The notes beneath the pieces were generated by a model that did not search any database, was not told the DNA's origin, and was given only the letters and a program-made list of their open reading frames with translations. The position numbers and the translations under genes are program-made. A stretch of DNA of 64,000 bases, from the NCBI RefSeq assembly GCF_900188005.1, contig NZ_FZNR01000001.1, positions 186,001 through 250,000 of the forward strand, given 5' to 3'. Shown piece by piece: positions 26,601-36,039 of the stretch; position 1 is the first letter of the stretch; each line of letters begins with the position of its first letter. This DNA comes from Actinoplanes regularis (GTDB lineage: Bacteria > Actinomycetota > Actinomycetes > Mycobacteriales > Micromonosporaceae).

Positions 26601-29600
26601 GGTCGTAGGTGAAGGAACGGTCCTTCGTCTCGACCTGCGCACCACTACCGGAACTCTTGATCAGCCGGCCCATGACGTCGTACTCCGACGTCGCGGTCAC
26701 CCCGCCCGGGGAGTCCACGCGGGTCGCCCGGCCGCCACCGTCGTAGGTCATGGTGAAGGTCCGGTCGGGCAGGCCGGGCGTGCTGGCCGTGGCCGGCTCG
26801 ATCTGCTGCTCCGGCAGACCCCACGCGTTGTACGTGGTGATGAACCGGTTGTTCCGCCCGTCGGTGAACCGGGTCTGCCGCCCACCCACGTCGTAGCCGA
26901 ACTTCGACTCGATCGAGTCAGAGGCGCTGATCGGCTCCAACTGCTTGACCAGCTGGCCGATCTCGTCGTACTCGAACGTGGTCTCGTGCTTGCTGCCCGG
27001 TAGATCCGTGTTCGCGGCAACCGCCGGATTGAACTCGTTACTCGCGGTCAAGACGTTGCCGCTGATGTCGAACCGCTGAGTCTGGGTGCTCAGCAGCTCA
27101 CCGGTTGTCGCCGCATACTTCGAGGAGCTGACGGTCCGGCCGAGCATGTCGTAGGTGCCGGTGGCATAGCTGCCGTCCGGCGCGGTCACCTTGACCGGAC
27201 GTCCGACTCCGTCGTACTTCGTCTTGGTGACACCGCCCGCGGCATCTGTGACCGCGGTCTGCTCGCCGATGCTGTTGTACTTGAAGTTGGTGACCACGCC
27301 GCTGGCCGACTTGACGCTGGTCGGCCACGGGCTGCTGTCGTACGTGTAGGTGGTGGTGTAACCGGTGCCCGCCTGCCGGACCGCCTCGGTAGCCGTGATC
27401 GTGCGACCCAGGTAGTCGGTGGTCGAGGTGGCCTGCGCACCGTTCGGGTCGGTGTGCGACAGCAACTCACCGTTGTCGTCGTACTTGTACCGGGTCACAC
27501 CGTCATCCGGCGTGACCACCTTGGTCGTACGGCCGAGCTGGTCGTACGTGTAACGCGTGACCGCACCCAGCGGATCGGTGCTGGAGATGACCTGCCCGAC
27601 GCTGTTGTACTCGGCGGCGGTCTTCGGCCGCAGAGCCGTGCTCGCACCAGGCGCCGTGTACTGAGGCAGCTCCTGCTCCACGATCTGGCCCACGCCGTCG
27701 TACCGGTTGATCGAGACGTTGCCGTACGGGTCCTTCTCCTCGGTCACCTCACCGAACGTGTTGAACCCGACGCGGGTGACAGAGCGAGTACGTACCGGGG
27801 CGTCCTCGCCGGTGACCGAGCTGATCTCCGGGCTGGTCGTCACCACGGCGCGGCCTACCGCGTCGTTCTGGATGTAGGTATTCGTGCCCTTCGCGTCGGT
27901 CACCGAGGTGATCGACCCGTCGCTGTCCAAGCCGTAGCTGATCCGGCTGACCTGGGCACCGGCGGCCGGGAGTGCGCCGCTCTGCAGCTGGCCGATCTCA
28001 GTCGCGGTCAGCGCCTTCTGGTACGCCTGCACGTCGTCGATCTGGCCGGCGAAGATGCCGCTGGTCGCGTTCTGACCACCGACGAGCAGGCCGGTCGCCT
28101 GGTTGTTGAGCTGTTTCGTGGTCGACAGCGCCGCCTTGACCGCACCGTTCACATACAGCTGAGCGGTATTGGCGCCACCCACCGCCGGGTTCGGCGTGAC
28201 CGTCACCGCGAGGTGCGTCCACTCCGTGGTCGCCGACCCAGTCGTGTACGTGCTGTCACCACTTGGCCAACTGGTCTCACCGTTGGCATCGCGCACGGCC
28301 ATGGCCAGACGCCACGAGTCGGTCGCCTTCTCGTAGTAGACCTTCAGCGCGGAGCTACCGATGTCACCGGGCATCGCCGCGACGAATCCGTCGGCATCCT
28401 TGTTGGCCAGCTTGACCCAGGCGCTCAGCGTGTACGGCTGCAGCGTGTCCACCGGCGCCTGACCGGCGATCGTGCCGGATGCACCACCAGCGAAGACGGC
28501 CGCGCCACCACGCTCGGTGGACCAGGCGACCCCGTTGGACAGGGTGCCGGGGTTGTTGGCGGCCGCATCCGCGGTCGTCGTCCCGGTCTTCTCGTCCAGC
28601 TTCCACCGCAACGTCGGAGTGACACCCGCGGAGAGATAGCTGGTCTGCTGCCGTACCCGACCGAGCCGATCGTATGTGTTACCGATCGAGGAGAGCACCG
28701 CCGAGCCGTCGCCGAGCGTGGTGCCCAGCAGCTCATCCTCGGCCGAGTAGGTGTACGTGGTGGTGCGGTTGGTAGTGGTCTCGCCGTCTTCGGCCACCTC
28801 GATGGTCGCGGACGTGTTCCGGCCCAAGGTGTCGTACGCGCGGGTCGTCTTCGTGCGGCCGTTGTTGGAGATCTGCGTGACCACGTTGCCCGCGGTGTCG
28901 TACGAGTTGCTCTCCAGCACATACGACTGCTTCGTGCAGCCCGGCGTCACCGCCGTGTCGCAGCCGTTGGTACGGGTCACCGACACCAGCAGGTTGTTGT
29001 CGGTGTACTTGAACTCGTTGACCCAGCCCATGGCATCGGTCTCGGACGCCAGCCGACCGGCCGGGTCGTACGACAACTGCCGAACCTTCAGATCCCGCGC
29101 CGCGGACGGGGAGTCCGGGTCACCGGTGAAGTTCTTGACGACCGTCGACACCTCATTGCCGACCGCGTCGTAGTTCGTGATCACCGTCGAACCGTCAGCG
29201 TGCGTCTGCCGGTTCACCTGGCCGTACGAGTCGTACCCGATCTCGATCTTCTTGCCACGCTCGTCGGTTTCGGAGGTCCGGCGGCCGAAGCTGTCATAGC
29301 CGTAGGTCACCGTCCGGGACGCGTCACCACCGGTCGCGTCCGAGACGGTCTCGGCGGTCAACTGCCCGTCGATGTCGTACGACAGCGTCGTCACCGGCGT
29401 GTGCACCGCGCCGGTCACCGCGTTCGTGATCGCCGCGTCCTTCACCGTGACCACCCGGTCCTGGCGGTCGTGGGTGTAGCCCACCGTCGCGCCGGGCACG
29501 CCCTTGACGACGTCGATCTCCTTGACCGTACGGCCGAGACCGTCGTACTCGTACCGCGTGACCTCACCGGCCGGGTCGGTCGCCTCGGCGACGTCACCGT

Positions 29601-32600
29601 TCGGGTAGTACAGGATCGTCTGCATACCGCCGCCGGGCTTGACCACCCGCCACGGCAGACCAGCCGGTGCCGTTCCACCCTGGAAACCACCACGGGTCGT
29701 CCCGTCGGTGTAGGTGATCGTGGTCCGGCGACCCAGCGGATCGGTCTCGCTGACCCGGTTGCCCTGGTCGTCGTACTCATACCGGGTCAGGTACGTGTTG
29801 TCGGTCGCCGACTGCGAGCCCGGTGACCGCTGCTCGATCAGCCGGTCGTTACGGATGTTCGGCGCCGGCTTGAGCGTCGTGGCGTCCGGGAAGTACGTCG
29901 AGTACGACGTCGAGCAGATGTTCGCTGACCGGTCCTGGCACGTCGTCACCGTCACGACGTTGCCGCGCACGTCGTACTCGTTGATCGTCATGTTGCCGTT
30001 GGGGTCGGTGACCGTACGCAGGTTGCCCTTACCGCTGTAACCGAACCGCGTCGTGTTACCCAACGCGTCGATCTCGGCGGCCTTCCGGCCGTACGTCAGA
30101 TCGTTGATCGTCGTGGTCTTCGCCGGCTGCCCCGTCGTCGGGTCCTTCGGCCCGGTCACCACATAGTTGATCTGACCCGACGGCGCCGCCGTGGCCGCGG
30201 CCTTCGCCTTGAACTGGTACTGCGCCTGCGTCGCATCCACCTCGGAGGCGTAGAACGCCACCTCGGCGACACTGCCGGCGAAGTAGTTCGCGACGTTCGG
30301 CTCCAGGTGGAACAGGCTGCCGCGGCTGGTCACGGTGGTGCTGCCCAGGCCGTCGGTGTAGCCCTGGCCGAGGGTGTAGGCCGCCGCCTGGTCGGGAGCC
30401 ATGGCCACCGAGCCGCTCGTCGACTGGACCTTGGCGCCGTCGACGTAGAGCGTCTGAGCGAGGCCGCTGGTGGCCAGCACCGCGTGGTGCCACTTGCCGT
30501 CGTTGACCGCCGCCTTGCTCGTCAGCGCCGGCATCCACGTCTGCGCCTTGCCGTAGTTGCAGGTGTAGAGCTGGAGGTCGGTGCCGTCGGTCTTCGACTG
30601 GCCCGGGTCGTCCAGACACACACCCGACGTCTTGCTGCCGGCCATCAGCGCGCCGTTGATCGGCACCCAGGACTGTCCGGCGGTGTTGTCGCAGGTGTCG
30701 AGGACGACCTTGGTGCCGGTGGTCAGCGTGCCGCCCTTGGCCGCCAGGCACTTGCCCAGGGCGCGAACCGTGAAGTTGACGTTGGCCGAGTCCGGCGTGA
30801 ACGTCCAGTTCTGCGCGGCGGTGCCGTTACAGGTGTAGATCTGGATCGGCGTGTCGTCGGCGGTGCCGCTGCCCTGGACGTCGGCACACTTGCCGGGGAT
30901 CTGGGTGCTGTTGAGCGGGCCGGTGGGGGTCTTCGACGGCGACAGCGCGCGCAGCTTGCCGTCGGCATCGATCCACATCGTCGGGGTGTCGAACCGGGTG
31001 GAGCTCTTCATGCCCAGCAGGACGTCTTTGACGGTGGTCGTGTTGAACCACATCGAGACCGAGCTGTTCCCCGCCGGCGTCACATCGGTGGGCAGTGCCA
31101 CGAAGGAGCTCGTGCCGTTGAGGGAGGCGGCCTTGTTCGCCGTTCCGAACGGGCCGTCCACCGAGCCGAGGCCGACCGAGTTGTACGTGGCGATGTTGCC
31201 GTTGACCTGGTTGACCGCCTGGGTCACCCCGGACTCGGCCATCCGCCAGTAGTTGGTCGGCGCGCCACCGAGCACGGCGCTCTCGTAGATCTTGGTCGAG
31301 CCGACGATGGCCGGCTTCTCCGGCGTCCAGGTCTCGCCGTTGCCGTCCTTGACCTGGCTCACCCGGCTGGTGATCGGGTCGTACGCGATCTCCGCGGTGG
31401 CGTTGCCGGAGGGCCGGACCACCTTCGTCATCAGGCTGACAGAGTTGCGGGTGCTGTACAGGTCGGCGGCGAGCTGCCCGTCGACCGGGGTGTCGAAGAC
31501 CGCCACGTCGGCGATGGAGCCGGTGAAGTAGTCCCGGGTGCCCAGGTTGCTGTTGGCGTTGGCGTGCGACTGGTTGGGCCAGCCGCCGCCGAGGAAGCCC
31601 TTGCCGATGAACGAGGAGGCCGGGGTGATGTCCTGCACGGTCACGCCGGTCTCGAACGCGACCGGCTTGCCGTCGAGGTACAGGTCCTGCCGGTTGCCGG
31701 AGGCGGACAGCACCACGTGGTGCCAGGCGTTGTCGTTCACCTTCAGCGCCGACACCACGCCGTTCACGGTGGTGGTGGCCGCCATCGGGGTGTGGATGCG
31801 GGTCAGGAAGAGCTGGTCGACCGGACGCGACTTGCCACAGGCCCAGATCTGCATCAGGGCGTTGGTCTGCGACCCGTCACCGACGGAGTCCAGGCAGAGG
31901 CCGGAGAAGTCGCTGACGATCTGGCCGTCGGCCTGCACGTCCCACCGCTGGCTGCCCGCGGTCGAGGCACAGGTGTTGATGACCAGGTCGGTGCCGTTGG
32001 TGGCCTCCTGGTCCTCGGTGTCCACGCACTTGACCACGCCGCCGGTGGTCACCTGGAGCTGCCGGCTGGTGGCCCAGGTGAACAGCTGGTTCGCGGTGCC
32101 GGCGCAGTTGGCGATCGCCAGCCGGGTCCCGTTGGTCGAGACGTTGCCCGGCACGGTGAGGCACTGGCCCTGGCCGACCGCGGTCAGCGTGCCGAGCGAG
32201 GCACCCAGCTTCGGGGCCTTCGCGAAGCCACCCATCAGCTGGCCGTCCGAGCCGATGTACAGGTTCGGGTTGTAGGCGCGGTTGGTGGTCGCCGCGGTCG
32301 AGGCCGCCGCCTCCATCGACTGGCCGTAGAGCACGCTGTCGCCGCCGGTCGTGGACGACTTGAACCACATGCTGATCGCCTGGTTCGCGCCGTCGGAGGC
32401 GAGGTTCGACGGAATCTGAAGCTGCGAGGAGGTGCCGTTGAAAGCGGCCGCGGTGGAGGTCGTACCGGCCAGCGGGCCGCCCTGTCCCAGGGTCACCCCA
32501 CTGTAGGTGCCGACGTCGGCACCGGCGTTCTCCAGCATCGAGCTGGCCGCGGTGGTGCCGGTGGTCTCGTTCAACCGCCAGTACGAATGCGGCCGGGCGT

Positions 32601-35376
32601 TGACCATCGCGGTCGGGAACAGCGAGCCGGTGGCGTTGTACTGGTATGTGTGGCAGTCACCCCAGTTGTCCGGGGGGCAGACCTTCGTCAGCGAGTCGCC
32701 GGTGTACTCGTACTTCCAGGTGTTGACCGAGTCCCAGTCCCCCGGCGTGACCGGGTCGGTGGCGACATAGGCGACGTGCTTCGGCGACGTCTCCGTCCAG
32801 ATCAGATCCAGGGTTCGGCCGGAGGCCGCGGTGATCGTGGTGAGCCGGCCGTCGGTGTAGGCGAACGTCTGCGTACGGCCGGACGCGTCCTTGATGGACA
32901 TCACGGGGAATTCCGGCGAATCCGTTACGAGTTGCTTGAACTCGTAGGTCGTGCCGTCCTTCTCGGTCAGCCGGTAGACACGCTTGTCATCGACCGTAGC
33001 CTCGGTGAAGGTGGAAGCCTGACCGGCCGGCGAGAGGTAGCTGCCGTCGTTGTTGCGGCCGAACGCGAGCTCGCGACCGGTCGGGTAGGTCACCACGACG
33101 GTGTTGATCCGCTGCGAGCCGTTGATGGTGACCGGCTTCTCGGTCGCCTTCACATCGGCGATGCTCGACCAGCCCGCGCCGAACGCCTGACCGATCCGCG
33201 GGTCACTGCTGTTGTACTGCCGGTTGATCTCCAGTGGCGGGCCGATGGTGTTGACCATCGCGTCCCGCGCGGCCGTCGTGTAGTTACCGATCACCGAGTC
33301 GAAGCCCTGACCCGGGTTCTGCGACAACGCGGACGTGATCGACGGCTGCGGAACCGGTGTCGTCAGCAGGTTCTTGATCAGGTATTCGTGGTTGTCGGCC
33401 AGACCGTCGCGGACCTGGACCGTCCAGTAGTAGGACTCGTTCCAGGTGAACGTGCCGACCGGCACCGTCCAGGACTTCTTCGCCTGCCAGCCCGAGGTGG
33501 CGATCTGGGTCTTCTGGTCCTTGTCGTAGACGAAGAAGTTGTACTCCAGCGTCTTCGGCCAGTTGTCCGGGTCGTTCGCGTCGGCGATCAGCTCCGGCGT
33601 CAGCGTCGCCGCGGTCGCCCCGTACGCCGGGTACTGCTCGTTGACCTGCGGGTCGGTGTTGTAGTCGTAGGTGATCTCGATGCGCGGGTCGGTCCCGGTA
33701 TCGCCGTAGTTGGCCGAGGTGAACCGCTTGAACGCCGTCGAGTCGCTCTCCGACGCGGTCAGCGCCAGGCCGAAGTTCGACATCGTGCCGGTCGACCAGC
33801 CGTTGAACGTCTGCGTCGGCAGCGACACCGAACGCCACGCGCCGGTGCCGCGGTTGCCACCGGTGTTGGTGCACGCCGGGTAGTTGTCGGTGATCGTCCA
33901 GGTGGCGATCGGCGACGAGTAGGTCGGCCCGGAGCTCAGGACGCCGTTGGCCGCCTCGATGTCGGCGACGGTCCACTTGCTGGTGGCCCGCCGGACGTAG
34001 ATCGGGTCGTGGTCGCCGCAGTTGTACGACCAGGTGTGGAACATGAACAGCTTCGCCGACTTGATCTGCGTCCCGACCAGGCCGTCGTTGTCGAACTCGT
34101 CGAAGTGCATGAACGACCGGGAGATGGTGTCGCCACCGTTCCAGGTGCCGACCGGCAGGTTGTCGCCGTTGTGCTCGACGGTGGACGTGCTGTTGTCGGT
34201 GAAGATGTCACCGGTGTCGGCGGTCGAGATCTCCGGGTCCATGCGCACCGGATACTGCCGCGCCGGGTCGTTGAGCCACGCCGCGTCGGCCGTCACCTTC
34301 AGCGCCGGACCACCGTCGACGGTGATCAGGTCGTACTGCACGGCGATGGACTCGGCCGGTGCGCCCGAATGCGGGTCGACCTTGGAGTCCTGCATGTATC
34401 CCCGCGGGACCCGCATGGCGACCTTGCCGTCGGCTGCGACCAGGTTCAGCGAGCCGTCGCTCTGCTTCTTCGCGGTCAGGCCCTGCAGCTTGAGCGGGAA
34501 CACCCACTCGTTACCGGCCGCGGGCGACTTCAGGATCAGGGTGTCCTTGGTGCCGCTGTTGGTCGTTCGCAGCTCGAGGTCGGTGCCGGGCAGGATTTCG
34601 TTGTACGTCGCGGTCGAGCCGTTCACGACCGCGGGCACCGCGGCGGCGCCGGCCAGGTCGTACGCCATCGAGTAACCCGAGGCGGTGGTCACCGCGACCA
34701 GCGCGTCCTCGGCCGACTCGACCCGCAGGCTCGGCGCGGCGGGGGATTCCGGTGCGGCCGGCGTCGACGCCGAAGGCGCGACGGTCGGGGTGGCGGCGGT
34801 CGGGGTGGTGTCGGCGCCGGTCGCGAGCAGCGAGACGTCGATCGAGTTCGCGCCGGTCTCCAGGCGATCGCCGCGCTTGGTCAGCTTCGTGTCGATCGGC
34901 TGGTACGAACCATCCGGAGCCTTGAAGTTGACCCGCTCATCCGAGATCACCCGAGTGAACGAGCCGTCCTCGTTCTCGAACTCGTCATACGTCGCCGACG
35001 ACCGCTTCGGCAGCCGCTTGCTCGTAAGCTTGTCGAAGCTGTTCTCGTCACCGGGCTTCTTCGGCGTGGTGACCGCCTTCTGCGCCGGCTTGTTCGGCTG
35101 CTCGGGGTCGACGATGCCCTTGCCACGGCCGGGCGCCGTCCCGGCGCCACCGTTGGCCTGGGTCTTACCGGTCGACACGTAATGGTCGACGTCACCCGTC
35201 GCCCCACCACGCTCCTGTTTGGGCAGCCCGGCGACGGCGGCCAGGGCCGGCGCCTGCCGAAGGGCGGAAAGCAGCCCCGAGAGCGGCCATCCTCCGTGTT
35301 CAGGAACGACTTCGGGCGGTACGCCTACGGACAGACCCAAGGCCAGTGCCGTGACGACAGCTATTCGCCGTCTCAT
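23650..35376 (-). CDS. Giant secreted YD-repeat/RHS polymorphic toxin with HINT and deaminase tip
   Basis: A 3908-residue protein. After a signal peptide (1-30) come a DNRLRE-like domain (about 385-575), a fibronectin-like part, and YD repeats from about 715 to 3250. The repeats are interrupted by three LamG-like lectin folds (about 930-1305, 1370-1715, 2250-2470), the first two with an inserted ricin-type trefoil. The RHS core (LGYQQEWTDQGTGKVNMLSR, WYDPETGAFDTRD) ends near 3325. Then follow a helical pretoxin part, a lysine/proline-rich linker (about 3480-3560), a HINT self-cleaving domain (3592-3757, SFDPSTKVLMADG to VLVH) and a 150-residue tip. The tip has HAE (3839-3841) and CPYC (3865-3868), the zinc and catalytic motifs of the cytidine-deaminase superfamily. 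ATG at 35376 has GGGGG seven bases upstream. The substrate (nucleotide, DNA or RNA) is unknown. Confidence 0.92.
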   Translation of the reverse strand: MRRRIAVVTALALGLSVGVPPEVVPEHGGWPLSGLLSALRQAPALAAVAGLPKQERGGATGDVDHYVSTGKTQANGGAGTAPGRGKGIVDPEQPNKPAQKAVTTPKKPGDENSFDKLTSKRLPKRSSATYDEFENEDGSFTRVISDERVNFKAPDGSYQPIDTKLTKRGDRLETGANSIDVSLLATGADTTPTAATPTVAPSASTPAAPESPAAPSLRVESAEDALVAVTTASGYSMAYDLAGAAAVPAVVNGSTATYNEILPGTDLELRTTNSGTKDTLILKSPAAGNEWVFPLKLQGLTAKKQSDGSLNLVAADGKVAMRVPRGYMQDSKVDPHSGAPAESIAVQYDLITVDGGPALKVTADAAWLNDPARQYPVRMDPEISTADTGDIFTDNSTSTVEHNGDNLPVGTWNGGDTISRSFMHFDEFDNDGLVGTQIKSAKLFMFHTWSYNCGDHDPIYVRRATSKWTVADIEAANGVLSSGPTYSSPIATWTITDNYPACTNTGGNRGTGAWRSVSLPTQTFNGWSTGTMSNFGLALTASESDSTAFKRFTSANYGDTGTDPRIEITYDYNTDPQVNEQYPAYGATAATLTPELIADANDPDNWPKTLEYNFFVYDKDQKTQIATSGWQAKKSWTVPVGTFTWNESYYWTVQVRDGLADNHEYLIKNLLTTPVPQPSITSALSQNPGQGFDSVIGNYTTAARDAMVNTIGPPLEINRQYNSSDPRIGQAFGAGWSSIADVKATEKPVTINGSQRINTVVVTYPTGRELAFGRNNDGSYLSPAGQASTFTEATVDDKRVYRLTEKDGTTYEFKQLVTDSPEFPVMSIKDASGRTQTFAYTDGRLTTITAASGRTLDLIWTETSPKHVAYVATDPVTPGDWDSVNTWKYEYTGDSLTKVCPPDNWGDCHTYQYNATGSLFPTAMVNARPHSYWRLNETTGTTAASSMLENAGADVGTYSGVTLGQGGPLAGTTSTAAAFNGTSSQLQIPSNLASDGANQAISMWFKSSTTGGDSVLYGQSMEAAASTAATTNRAYNPNLYIGSDGQLMGGFAKAPKLGASLGTLTAVGQGQCLTVPGNVSTNGTRLAIANCAGTANQLFTWATSRQLQVTTGGVVKCVDTEDQEATNGTDLVINTCASTAGSQRWDVQADGQIVSDFSGLCLDSVGDGSQTNALMQIWACGKSRPVDQLFLTRIHTPMAATTTVNGVVSALKVNDNAWHHVVLSASGNRQDLYLDGKPVAFETGVTVQDITPASSFIGKGFLGGGWPNQSHANANSNLGTRDYFTGSIADVAVFDTPVDGQLAADLYSTRNSVSLMTKVVRPSGNATAEIAYDPITSRVSQVKDGNGETWTPEKPAIVGSTKIYESAVLGGAPTNYWRMAESGVTQAVNQVNGNIATYNSVGLGSVDGPFGTANKAASLNGTSSFVALPTDVTPAGNSSVSMWFNTTTVKDVLLGMKSSTRFDTPTMWIDADGKLRALSPSKTPTGPLNSTQIPGKCADVQGSGTADDTPIQIYTCNGTAAQNWTFTPDSANVNFTVRALGKCLAAKGGTLTTGTKVVLDTCDNTAGQSWVPINGALMAGSKTSGVCLDDPGQSKTDGTDLQLYTCNYGKAQTWMPALTSKAAVNDGKWHHAVLATSGLAQTLYVDGAKVQSTSGSVAMAPDQAAAYTLGQGYTDGLGSTTVTSRGSLFHLEPNVANYFAGSVAEVAFYASEVDATQAQYQFKAKAAATAAPSGQINYVVTGPKDPTTGQPAKTTTINDLTYGRKAAEIDALGNTTRFGYSGKGNLRTVTDPNGNMTINEYDVRGNVVTVTTCQDRSANICSTSYSTYFPDATTLKPAPNIRNDRLIEQRSPGSQSATDNTYLTRYEYDDQGNRVSETDPLGRRTTITYTDGTTRGGFQGGTAPAGLPWRVVKPGGGMQTILYYPNGDVAEATDPAGEVTRYEYDGLGRTVKEIDVVKGVPGATVGYTHDRQDRVVTVKDAAITNAVTGAVHTPVTTLSYDIDGQLTAETVSDATGGDASRTVTYGYDSFGRRTSETDERGKKIEIGYDSYGQVNRQTHADGSTVITNYDAVGNEVSTVVKNFTGDPDSPSAARDLKVRQLSYDPAGRLASETDAMGWVNEFKYTDNNLLVSVTRTNGCDTAVTPGCTKQSYVLESNSYDTAGNVVTQISNNGRTKTTRAYDTLGRNTSATIEVAEDGETTTNRTTTYTYSAEDELLGTTLGDGSAVLSSIGNTYDRLGRVRQQTSYLSAGVTPTLRWKLDEKTGTTTADAAANNPGTLSNGVAWSTERGGAAVFAGGASGTIAGQAPVDTLQPYTLSAWVKLANKDADGFVAAMPGDIGSSALKVYYEKATDSWRLAMAVRDANGETSWPSGDSTYTTGSATTEWTHLAVTVTPNPAVGGANTAQLYVNGAVKAALSTTKQLNNQATGLLVGGQNATSGIFAGQIDDVQAYQKALTATEIGQLQSGALPAAGAQVSRISYGLDSDGSITSVTDAKGTNTYIQNDAVGRAVVTTSPEISSVTGEDAPVRTRSVTRVGFNTFGEVTEEKDPYGNVSINRYDGVGQIVEQELPQYTAPGASTALRPKTAAEYNSVGQVISSTDPLGAVTRYTYDQLGRTTKVVTPDDGVTRYKYDDNGELLSHTDPNGAQATSTTDYLGRTITATEAVRQAGTGYTTTYTYDSSPWPTSVKSASGVVTNFKYNSIGEQTAVTDAAGGVTKTKYDGVGRPVKVTAPDGSYATGTYDMLGRTVSSSKYAATTGELLSTQTQRFDISGNVLTASNEFNPAVAANTDLPGSKHETTFEYDEIGQLVKQLEPISASDSIESKFGYDVGGRQTRFTDGRNNRFITTYNAWGLPEQQIEPATASTPGLPDRTFTMTYDGGGRATRVDSPGGVTATSEYDVMGRLIKSSGSGAQVETKDRSFTYDLTGRVTSFTGAAGKNTVQYDDRGLITSIAGVSGNSSYAYNADGALTTRTDGAGTTSYTYETSTGRPSKVDNDTAGVHMGYSYDSMSRVKQIAYGGNTRTFTYNKFSQLESDEVKTSAGASVGKIAYGFDLDGNMTSKTTTGFNGASTNTYKYDWANRLTQWDNGVTPTVYAYDKSGNRIQAGSKTFTYDERNQLVKENSTGTTYQYSPRGTLTSTVTNGVETKTVTDAFNQVISQGTKNGGTSTYSYDGLGRMILPNLTYTGLGNDVAADGTTVYVRDIGDDLVGVASGSNQRYAWTDLHTDVVGEFSATGTALSGSVSYDPWGKIMASGGMIGKLGYQQEWTDQGTGKVNMLSRWYDPETGAFDTRDTVDNDPTSGAGAANKFAYAEGNPMTNTDPTGEGVGGKCGKYDYACEVAKYQAALKVYNTAMEVRERGMKAVGQEIVAQEAAYLRALRESNTSLLDILLQVGIGMLLDMIGYNSLVGCLGGSVMDCVDLALSALGPIKALKIGRSLYKAADRAFAGYRLWKRIVEGARTVMRRAQDMLNLARKKLNDLMSKVPKKPKPPKKKPKPPAKKKPKPKPKPEKKPAPSKQAKKPKPQKAPKKQDKPSKSKPKQSKQKDKSNSKKEKESKRQKEEGSDDSDDSDDSETASSCPDEPTPVDPETHSFDPSTKVLMADGTTRPISEVNVGDSVLTKDPVTGEVSSRQVTLLHSNRDLDLTDVTVSAEPADADKRTADQTEGKGGRSTRGPTEPTVLKTTAHHPFWDATTKKWIDAAELVPNKSTLVGPDGELQYVTGVKNFAGAEIMRDLTVADVHTYYVVAGQQPVLVHNNNACSVAGRFAYKRALHFHEQLKTTDYRGGYDFRYGTTAVVLAMDKKGKLRTIVASNEDVLDSRIRGALNKARGDVEATGEGHAEITALNYMEEQGWTFVGGATNRNTCPYCINELRDRGYAQEGPKERGYVQKNNTKKSWFVWGHRMFRRK

Positions 35377-35487
35377 GTAAAGCCCCCGTGTTCACAGCTT
35401 CTTCCAAGATTCGGGGAAGCATGATGCACGGTCATCGATTAAAGCAAGATCTTGATCTGAGCGCGTTCATCTGCATACCCTCCGTCG
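35377..35487. promoter_or_regulatory. Divergent promoter region, RHS toxin / BMP-like gene
   Basis: A 111-bp AT-richer gap between the two start codons that must carry both promoters. It contains ATTAAAGCAAGATCTTGATC with a small inverted repeat (AAGATCTT). I cannot assign -35/-10 boxes with confidence. Confidence 0.4.
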
Positions 35488-36039
35488 ATGCCCCAGAAGT
35501 CAAGGTCAAGCCGTGGTACATGGATTCGGCCAGAAACCTTCCTCACCAGGGGTCGCGGGCGCCTCGTCGCCGCCGGATCGCTCCTCGTCGTCGCCGCCGG
35601 GATCACGACGTGGGCACTGTGGCCGGACCCTGAGCCGCGTCAGCGCGAATACCTGGACGCGACCGCCTGCCTGCTCACCGACCAGGACGGGGTCGCGAAA
35701 GAACCCGCTCAATCGGTCTGGACGTCCATGCAGCAGATTTCCGTGACGACTCTGGTAAAAGTGCAGAATCTTTCGGTCACCGGCCCGCAGACAGCCGACA
35801 ACGCGGAAGGATTCGTCAATTCCCTGACCGGCAGTCAGTGCCAGGTGATCATCGCGGTCGGCGACCCGCAGGTCGCGGCCGCGACCAAGGTCGCCGGGAC
35901 GAATCCCCAGGCCAGGTTCATCACCGTCAACGGTGGGACCGCGGCGGCGAACGTCCAGGTCGTCAACGCCGCATCCGGCGACGACCTGCGGAACACCGTC
36001 AAAGCGAAACTCGACGAACTGGCCAGATCCACGTCCTGA
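35488..36039 (+). CDS. Membrane-anchored small BMP-like (PnrA-type) binding protein
   Basis: A 183-residue protein: basic N-terminus, one membrane helix (about 27-46), then an outer domain. The part from YLDATACLLTDQDGV to RFITVNGG resembles the N-terminal lobe of BMP/PnrA-type substrate-binding proteins, including the SLTGSQCQVIIAVGDPQVAAATKVA helix-strand unit. Full-length BMP proteins are about 330-370 residues with two lobes; here only one is present. It faces away from the RHS gene across a 111-bp gap, so the two may be co-regulated. Ligand and role are unknown. Its last 45 bases and terminator recur at 22941-23060. Confidence 0.65.
   Translation: MPQKSRSSRGTWIRPETFLTRGRGRLVAAGSLLVVAAGITTWALWPDPEPRQREYLDATACLLTDQDGVAKEPAQSVWTSMQQISVTTLVKVQNLSVTGPQTADNAEGFVNSLTGSQCQVIIAVGDPQVAAATKVAGTNPQARFITVNGGTAAANVQVVNAASGDDLRNTVKAKLDELARSTS

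Noticed and set aside
27454..29826. 790-codon plus-strand frame, also antisense to RHS
   Set aside because: Same shadow effect; no start signal and no family resemblance.
30307..35424. Very long plus-strand open frame (1705 codons) antisense to the RHS gene
   Set aside because: Arginine/valine/glycine-rich translation with no motifs; it mirrors codon bias of the real gene on the other strand.
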